From Chionoecetes opilio (Eukaryota > Arthropoda > Malacostraca > Decapoda > Majidae): 64,000 bases of DNA. Below, piece by piece: positions 26,501-36,779 of this stretch. Numbering within the stretch: the first letter of the stretch is position 1; every line of letters begins with the position of its first letter. Both the position numbers and the translations under genes were made by a program. Where the stretch lies: assembly GCA_016584305.1 (NCBI GenBank), contig JACEEZ010011991.1:560001-624000 (forward strand). The letters run 5' to 3'. Below the pieces are notes generated by a model. That model searched no databases and was not told the DNA's origin. It was given only the letters and a program-made list of their open reading frames with translations.

Positions 26501-27816
26501 TGGAACTCTTATTCTGTTTCTATTTTTCCTCCTTCCTACAACTTCAATTTTCTCCGCTTGATCGACTCGACTGTCTTCAATCTTTAAATCACCGCCGCAA
26601 TGTTGCTTCTCTTGCTATCTTCTACCGCTATTTTCATGCTCACTGCTCTTCTGAACTTGCTAACTGCATGCCTCCCCCTCTCCCGTGGCCTCGCTGCACA
26701 AGACTTTCTACTCATTCTCATCCCTATTTTGTCCATCTTCCTAATGCAAGAGTTAATCAGTATCTTTACTTTTTCATCCCTTTCACTGGTAAACTCTGGA
26801 ACTCTCTTCCTGTTTCTATTTTTCCACTTTCCTATGACTTATCTTTGCAAGAGAGGAGTGACAAGACACCTCCGGAACTAAATAGGCCACCCCCTTTCTT
26901 TATTCTCTTACTGTCTTCTTTATAGGGACTGCCAACTAAGCGGACTTTGTGTTACAGTAAACCCTCTCTAATTCAAAGTAATTAGGGGGAGGCCTGGGTC
27001 GAATTAGCCGAAAGTCCGAATTATCCGATGGTTACCTCTAGCCTCTCCACACAGTAATAAGTCACTCAAACATGCCAAAACAGCACAGATTGTATTACTT
27101 GTACTCACCAAAACCATCGTATTTATACTATAATCCCCATTAGTTAAAGAATAGGCCCGACACTCACCCCATTAGTTACAGAATAGGCCGGACACTCACC
27201 CCATTAGTTACAGAATAGGCCCGACACTCACCCCATTAGTTAAAGAATATGCCCGACAGTCACCCCATTAGGTAAAGACTAGGCCCAATATGCCGGACAG
27301 TCACCCCATTAGGTAAAGACTAGGCCCAATATGCGGGACACTCACCCCATGCACTGCCTCCCCTATGGTCATCCGCTTGGCTGACTCGCCGTCCATTTGG
27401 GCACAGCCAGAGTAAAGCATCATCTCTATGGCAGCAACCTGAAATGCACAGAAGAACATAAGTAAATAAGGAAGCTACAAGAGGCTGCAAGACCTACACG
27501 TGGTAGTTCCTGTGATACAAAGAGATACAAAACACAAGGTGGGATGAGAAGGAGACTGAGGAAGAGAAGAAAGGTGACAAAACGTGATGAGTAGCAGAGG
27601 CGATACAAAACACAAAATACAGTAAAAAAAAACCTCGTATTCGAACTTTGAACTTTTATATTTATTTCTTCTATTATTGCCTATATTTTGTGTCGCCCAG
27701 TAAGATTTGCTTAAAAAATGCTCAGCCAGGAGTCCCGCCAAATTCATGGAGAATTTGGCGGGAAGACATTTTGGGACATGTGACAATCATTTACTTACTG
27801 AAGAGCAATAGGAGGA

Positions 27817-27882
<66 letters not shown>

Positions 27883-30044
27883 AACATCCATTTCTGCCAT
27901 GATTTGCATTTACTAGGATTTGGACACGCCTTCATTGAACCTTGAGCTTACACTGTAAATATACACACACACTTGAGAAACACTGTAACTATACGTACAC
28001 ACACACACCTGAGAAACACTGTAACTATACGTACACACACACACCTGAGAAACACTGTACATACACACACACACCTGAGAAACACTGTAAATACACACAC
28101 ACACACCTGAGAAACACTGTAAATACACACACACACACACACACCTGAGAAAACTTGGGGTGACTCTTGTCGTCGGGATCACAGAAGTGTTCAATTTCCG
28201 CCATGGTAAACTCTCGCACCCTCAGCAGGCCGGAGCGCGGCGAGATCTCGTTGCGGTAAGCATTGCCAACCTGCCGGGAAGGAGCCGAGTACAGTGCCGA
28301 GTAGTAGTAGTAGTAGTAGTAGTAATAGTAGCAGTAGAGAAGGTGGTGAGGCATTGGGGAGACAGACAGAATCAAAGAAAGAGTTAACCCCTTCATGCCC
28401 AGATCTTTCCTTTGCTATATGAAATCGTCTGTTGTTAGCCATAAAACTACGAAAAAGTAACTAAATAAACCAAATTAGCTAATGGACAGGGATATTAAAC
28501 AGGTCATATCTATATAATATTGCTTATGTTCATTAAGATCGTCGAATGGTGGTAACATTACAATGAAAATTACGTTCTGGGCCTCAAGGGGTTAAGAGCT
28601 TGCCAGACAGAATGAGAGAGGACAACTAACTCAAGACCCGGCCAGCAAGAAGAGTAACATGATGGAGTGTCGATAAAAGGGTGGTGAGGCATTGGGGAGA
28701 CAGACAGAATAAAAGAAAGTACAGGTTGAAGTTCCCAAACTCGGCATCCCAAGACTCGGCAACACCCAAAACTCGGCTATGGTTCCGGATTTTCCAAAAC
28801 ACGGCAGAACACCCAAAACCCGGCGCGTAGTTGCCGTGTCGGCCGCTAGGTGCCACCACACTAGGCCGCTTGGTTTCTCCCGCCGATTTGTTTTTTGTTA
28901 TTGTTCAGTGGTGTTGTGACTGTAGAGTTGTGTACACTGTTATTTTGTGTACTTCTACAGGTCTGTTATTGGTATTATGGCTCCCAAACCATTTTTTTCC
29001 CTTTAATATATCTACGTTCTAAAAGTCGGAAAATTCCATTACTCGGCTCGGCGCTGGTTCCGAGGTTGCCGAGTTTGGGAACTTCAACCTGTAATACAGA
29101 TACAGCCTACAGTAATACAGATACAGCCTACAGTAATACAGATACAGCCTACAGTAATGAAAGAAAGAAATGTGCGAGGCTACAACAACCTTACTTAGAG
29201 GAGGAGGAGGCTATAGTGGGGGAGTATTTGTTTGGAAATGGGAATGTGGAAGAAGCAAAAAGAACAATCAACAGTTTTAGGATGACCAGAGAAAGGATGA
29301 GGAAAGAAAGAGAAAGCAATTACAAGATAGAATAAGAGAAGACAACTAATTAAAGACCCAGACAGCAAGAAGAAACACGTCAGGGAGTGCCGATAAAAAA
29401 GGCGCCTCCACTGAAGTGACTGTGCTCTGACCTGGGCACAGGCGAAGGGCAGCTTGCCTTGGTTGTACTCCAGCAGCCGCTTGAAGTTGACAAAGATGCC
29501 CTGGGCAGTCTCAGGCCTCAAGAAGCCCTTCAAGTGGCCTGTAAACAAGAAAAACAAACAAATAAGAAACAACTACATAAGGACATAGGGAAGCTACAAG
29601 AGGCCGTGAGACCTACACGTGGTAGTTCCTGTTACTTAACACTACCTACATCCACCTTTCATCCCCATCCATGAATTTATCCAGACTCCTTTTAAAGCTC
29701 CCTATTGACTCTGCACTGACCACCTGACGACTGAGTCCATGCCAATCATTTACCACCCTTCCATTGAAAATTCCATTGAATCTTAAGGTCTCATACTTAA
29801 AATGATGCCTCTGTTTACCTGATAATAGGGTTAACTATGATAAAATACAACTGAAATTAAGAAGAAGCGTAGTATTCCCTTTTCCTGGCATCAAATATCA
29901 GTCTGTAAGCAGCAAGGAGGCAGGATTTTTCCCCTCGTTAACAAAACAGTATAGGATAGGATGGACGTTGGGTTTGATATAGCTGCAGTTAATATCAAGG
30001 AATAGCAAGTATAGGTCAGTACACACCACACACACACACACACA

Positions 30045-30084
<40 letters not shown>

Positions 30085-33000
30085 CTTGATGCAGAAGTGA
30101 TTAATGCAAGAAGTAGTCAGGACTTCAAAGGCAAGCTGGATTATAGTAGATTTGGAGACGGGACAGCACGAGCATAGCTATTTTCCTGTATATTACAACT
30201 AGGTAAATACAACTAGGTAAATACACCACACACCTGAGGGCCCAATAGTGATGGGAAACATGAGGTTGAACTCCGTGGCATCCGTGAGGTCGTTGCCCGT
30301 CAGTGGAGACTTCATGTCGTGCTTCCTCATCAAGGCATTCATCTCCTCCTGCACCACACACAATCAATCATTGGGGGGCAGCATACAGGCTTCATTTTAT
30401 CTTTGCAGTGAACATAAGAACATAAGAACATAAGAACATAAGGAAGCTACAAGAGACTGTGAGACCGACACGTGGTAGTTCGTGGTGATATGTTGAATGT
30501 TCATTTGTTCAGAAAGGGATAGATGGATGGATGGGAAAGGATGGATAGAAGGCAGGAGATGGGAAGGGAGTGATACATGGGCAAGGAAGGATTGAATAGT
30601 AAGCAGGAGAATAGGATAACATAAGAACATAAGAAAATAAGGAAGCTACAAGTAGGTTCGGAAGCTACAAGGATAGGTTAGGTAGGGCGTATTGCATTCA
30701 TCACCTGCATCACACACCGGGCACTGGCTATTATTATTACCATTATAGTGTCAGGGAAGGATCTCTGTATCAACCCAAGGGAACAGGTAGGTTATCAGGG
30801 GTTAGGTTAGGTTAGGTTAGGTTATCAGTGGTTAGGTTAGGTTAGGTTAGGTTATCAGTGGGCATCTTAACCCCTTCACGCCCAGATCTTTCCTTTGCTA
30901 TATGAAATCATCTGTTGTTAGCCATAAAACTACGAAAAGTAACTGAATATATCAAATTAGTTAGTGGACAAGGATACTAAGCAGGTCATAGCTATAAAAC
31001 ATTGCTTATTCACTAAAAATTGTCTAATGGTAGTCATATTACAATGGAAATTACGTTCTGGGTCTCAAGGGGTTAATTACAGTCTATAGATTGATTAATG
31101 AGCCCAAGTAGATCACAATTAGCAGGCTGTAGATGGAGCACCCACCATAGTCATGCCCTCCAGGCGAGCCAGGGTGAGGGCCAACGCCTCCTTCTCCTGG
31201 CTGGTCATCTTCTTGTCGGCTACAACCTTCTCAAAGTGCTGCTTGATCAAGTGGTCCAGGCGGAAACACTCCCCACTCTTGGTGTCCTAACATAACAACA
31301 TAAGATCATCAGAGCATAAGAACTTAAGATCATCAAAACATCAGAACATAAGAACCTAAGAACCTAAGGAAGCTACAAGAGGCTGTGAGACCTACACGTG
31401 GTAGTTCCTATCAATAAATAAGAACCTAAGGAAGCTACAAGAGGCTGTGGGACCTACACGTGGTAGTTCCTGTCAATAAATAAGAACCTAAGGAAGCTAC
31501 AAGAGGCTGTGGGACCTACACGTGGTAGTTCCTGTCAATAAATAAGAACCTAAGGAAGCTACAAGAGGCTGTGAGACCTACACGTGGTAGTTCCTGTCAA
31601 TAAATAAGAACATATGGAAGCTACAAGAGGCTGTGAGACCTACACGTGGTAGTTCCGTCAATAAATAAGAACATAAGGAAGCTACAAGAGGCTGTGAGAC
31701 CTACACGTGGTAGTTCCTGTCAATAAATAAGAACATATGGAAGCTACAAGAGGCTGTGAGACCTACACGTGGTAGTTCCTGTCAATAAATAAGAACCTAA
31801 GGAAGCTACAAGAGGCTGTGAGACCTACACGTGGTAGTTCCTGTCAATAAATAAGAACATATGGAAGCTACAAGAGGCTGTGAGACCTACACGTGGTAGT
31901 TCCGGCAATAATTACCTAACCAAGAGGTAACAAATACAACATGACGGGTCATATTAATATGTATCTTTGTCATTTTTACTAGAAAATACGGTTAAGATTT
32001 CACTTGAATTTCAATGCATGCAAGTAGCTGGGACTGAACGTCTATGTAAATTATATAAGAACATAAGAACTCCGTATCAGTTCAGCATAAGATCAGTGTA
32101 AGATCAGTATAAGATCAGTATAAGATCAGTATAAGATCAGTACAAGATCAGTACAAGATCAGTATAAGATCAGTATAAGATCAGTGTAAGATCAGTGTAA
32201 GATCAGTATAAGATCAGTGTCAATACTGAGGCAATCCCAATGACTGTCACCCTAGAGTCTATTTTTGTATTATGGTCAAAATGCAGTCAGGAAGCCACGC
32301 CCCCTGCCTCCCCTTCTATGCTACGGGGCAGCTGATGGTGCATTCCTCGTATCATCACCACCAATCACAATATCTTCACTACTTAACAGCGGCGTGACCA
32401 CTGGACAGAGCAATCTTCACTACAGAGGCATTTTTTATTTTGTCACCCTCTGTAGTGAAGATTGCTCTGTCCAGTGGTCATGCGCTGTTAAGTAGTGAAG
32501 ATATTGTGATTGGTAGTGATGATACGAGGAATGCACCAATCAGCTGCCCGTAGAATAGAAGGGGAGGCAGGGGGCGTGGCTTCCTGACTGCATTTTGACC
32601 ATAATAAATAAAATAGACTACAGCTCTCCTTGCCCTCCATGCCTGCCTTGCCACACCCACCACAAGGCTATGTAGTACAGTACAAGCCACACTTTTATTT
32701 TGTCACCCTCTGTAGTGAAGATTGCTCTGTCCAGTGGTCACGCCGCTGTTAAGTAGTGAAGATATTGTGATTGGTAGTGATGATACGAGGAATGCACCAT
32801 CAGCTGCCCCGAAAAATAGAAGGGGAGGCAGGGGGCGTGGCTTCCTGACTGCATTTTGACCATAATACAAAAAATAGACTATAGGCCACTTACTTTGACC
32901 ATATAGTCCGCAAACTTGTCAACATGACCCGAGGCCTTCAGCACTGGCTCGGGGGTCAGGATGGAGCAATTGACCTTCAGCATACGCTCCTGGATGACAA

Positions 33001-36000
33001 AGTGCTTGTGCCACTCCGCCAAGATGTTGTCCACCAGGTCACAGCCCATGGGACCATAGTCATACTGGCCTGTCAAGGAGGGGCCCTTGGTTATCTAGGG
33101 GCTCATGGGGAGCACTGAATGAGGGGCCCTTGGATGTGCCATGCACCCACACCCCAGGGGCCCATGGAGAGCACTGAATGAGGGGCCCTTGGTTATGCCT
33201 TGCACCCACACCCCAGGGGCCCAGGGAGGCAAGGCTATTTAAATCATCTGTTGTCGAGCCATAAAATTACGTAAAGTAACTGAATATACCAAATTAGTTA
33301 GTGGACAAGGATACTAAACAGGTCATAGCTATAAAACATTGCTTATAGTCACTAAAAATCGTCTAATGGTACCCAAATTACAATGGAAATTACGTTCTGG
33401 GTCTCAAGGGGTTAAGTAGGGCTATCATGGCTTTGTGTGTGATGCAGTGTGGTGTTTAGGAGTGAGGAGTGACAGCCGAGGGTTGGGTGTTCCTACCTTA
33501 CATTAGAGCTGTGTGTGAGTGAGTCTGCCTTCTCCTTGGACAACACAGAACACTGAAAGAATGACTTGTCATGCTAAAACCCAACACTTTCCATCAAGCT
33601 CACCTGTGATGCCTCCATAGATGGCAAAGGAACTGTCATAGAAGAAGCGTCGCTTGATCAGGTCGTTCATCTTGGCACGATCAAAGGTGTCGGCAGGACT
33701 CAGCTTGAGGATCGTGTCTTCCAGCTCCTGACACACACACACACAAGACAAACACAGGCAATAAATATGTATGTCTCGCCTTGATCTTAACTCCTTCACG
33801 CCCAGATCTTTCCTTTGCTATATAAAATCGTCTGTTGTTAACCATGAAACTACGAAAAGTAACTAAATATACCAAATTAGTTAGTGGACAAAGATACTAA
33901 ACAGGTCATATCTATAAAATGTTGCTTATATTAACTGAAAATCGTCTAATGGTAGCCAAAATACAATGGAAATTACGTTCTGGGTCTCAAGGGGTTAAAG
34001 TGAAAATCTACTGTATACTGTCCAGAGAGCAGCAAATACTTGGCCACTCACATTCAGGAGGTATGTTTGGAGAGGGGAATGTGGAATAAGCAAAAAAAAC
34101 AATCAACAGTTTTTGGATGACCAGAGAAAATAAGAAGAAAGAAAAAGAAAGAAACTAAAAAATATAGAATAAGAGAAGACAACTAAATAAAGACCCAGAC
34201 AGCAAGAAGAAACACGTCAGGGAGTGCTGTTGAAAAAGGCCTGACTCCCGGCCATCAGCTGTACCGAACTGAGGTAAAAACTGACTTACTTTTTTGCGAG
34301 CCTTCAACTGTTGAACCTCTCTCTTGACGTCCACCTCCGGCGCTCCATCAGCCTTCAGTTTCCTCACGAGGTCACCCTGCATTACAAAATCAATATAATC
34401 ATTGTTATTATTTTACACCAGGACCAGGATTCCCTACACAATTGGGAGTATGGTTTCTGTTTACCTTATTGCATTCTAGGAAACTTTCTCTCAATGAGCT
34501 TGCGTCGTAAATTATTATCTCCGAAGTAGTGATTTGCGACAGAAATGCAGAGAATGTTTCCTTGAATCCATTAAGGTAAACAGAAACCATACTCCCCATT
34601 GTGTAGGGAATTCTGGTTCTGGTGCAAAAAATGTACTTCATCATATACAGTACTGTAGATAACACTTTAGTCGCCACCTGCACTAATGTCGCCAGCCGCC
34701 ATATATTACAAATTACATCACTACTGATATTAATGTGCCACTGAAGATGATATACAGAAGTTTATATCATGAATGTATAATCTACCCTGTTTCAGCGTTG
34801 TTTTATGCTTTGTAGCTGCAAGTATATACGGTTTCAAATTTCGCTACTCGTATTTTTTTCGGGCGACGACGACGGCGGGAGGACACTCAGAACATAAACA
34901 CTAGATGGCGACCTTAGTGTAGCCCGTTATCAACATCGCCACTTGGTTTTATTTTTGTAATTTGTTCATTAATAGCCATAATATGACACAGATGAAGACA
35001 CAAAATGACAGACTCTCCAGATAGCCCCTTCTAACTTTCCTGAAATCATGGATGTAGAAATGTAAGTATTAACGCCACCACACCTGTAAATAAAAAAAAA
35101 ACCGGTCCTGGCGACTTTAGTGTTATCTACGGTGCATTGTTTGATTACTTTGAAGAAGCTCTAAGAGATACTATAGTCTATTCACTTAAGCTGGATTCTT
35201 GGGAGCTGCTCGATGCCTACCGGAGTATGTAAGGACGTCGCTGATTGGCTGAGGCTACCAAAATACCACCACCATCACCACCCAGCCCGCGTGCATCAGC
35301 CAATCAGCGACGTCCTTACATACTCGGGTAGGCATCGAGCAGCTCCCAAGAATCCAGCTTAAGTGAATAGACTATAGTGACAGGTAGTGGCAGGAGGTCA
35401 TGTTCTTCCCTGCTACTTCACTTCAGACCAAAATTACAATAATGGGTTGTCAATAATAGTGAAGAACATATGGACATAGGAAAATAAGGTAAATTTCCAG
35501 ATGAACACCGAACTTCCTTGGGTGAACAAAACTATTTTTTTCTGGTGAGTTATGATGTGTTTTGAATGATTCTGCTAACTGTTTCCGTCGCAAATAACTT
35601 TTTATGTGTGTGTGTGTGTGTGATTTGCAACAAAAATGACAAAAACAAATTGGACCTATCCGAACCTATACCGAACCTAACATAATCTATATCAAACCTA
35701 ACCTAACCTATACCTAACCTAACATAATCTATATCAAACCTAACCTAACCTATACCTAACCTAACATAATCTATATCAAACCTAACTTAACCTATACCTA
35801 ACCTAACATAATCTATATCAAACCTAACCTAACCTAACCTATACCTAAACTAACCTTTACCTTAAATCAAATCAAATCAAATAAATAAAAAAAGATTTGC
35901 GACAGAAACGGTTAGCAGAATTCAAAACACATCAAAACTCGCCAGAAAAAAAATAGTTTTGTTCACCAAAGGAAGTTCGGTGTTCATTTGGAATAATACC

Positions 36001-36095
36001 AAAAATAAGGAAGCTACAAGAGGCCGCGAGACCTACTCGTGGTAGTTCTGCGAGGTGCCAATCCATCACACAACTGGCCGTGCAGAGTGCCAGAC

Positions 36096-36132
<37 letters not shown>

Positions 36133-36724
36133 TCACGAAGGACTGGCCAAGGGCGCAACAAAAAGAGGTAACACAAAGTCCGCTTAGTTGCCAGTCCCTA
36201 TAAAGAAGACAGTAAGAGAATAAAATAAAAAAGAGGGGTGAGCCAATTTAGTTCGGGAGGTGTCTTGTCACTCTCTTGAAAATATTGAGGTCATAGGAAA
36301 GTGGAAAAATAGAAACAGGAAGAGAGTTCCAGAGTTTACCAGTGAAAGGGATGAAAGAGTAAAGATACTGATTAACTCTTGCATTAGGAAGATGGACAGA
36401 ATACAGAAAGCGCATGGCATAGGGCCTTCACAGGGGAATAAATGGGCACCTGGAACTCTCGCCGCCGTCGTCGAGTGTTCCAATTCTTGATGTTACAGCA
36501 CCCAATATATACATTTAATCAGGTTTTACTCGTGTTTCTGCATTCAGGGATTAATACTAGCAATGGCTTGATCCGTTAGGCTAAGTTAGGTGCCAATATC
36601 CAGGTTAGGTTAAAATTTCGGTATTATTCCAGATGAACACCGAATTCACTTTGGTGGACGAAACAATTTTTTTTTCTGGCGAGTTTTGATGTGTTTTGAA
36701 TTAATCTGCTAACCGTTTCTGTCG

Positions 36725-36779
<55 letters not shown>

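Noticed and set aside
26600..26925. Host membrane protein
   Set aside because: The readable frame ([24 protein letters not shown]) is a LINE C-terminus present in two other copies.
30795..30860. True telomere
   Set aside because: Short GGTTA runs internal to a gene; interstitial repeats only. The same applies to 35640-35860 and 39365-39465.
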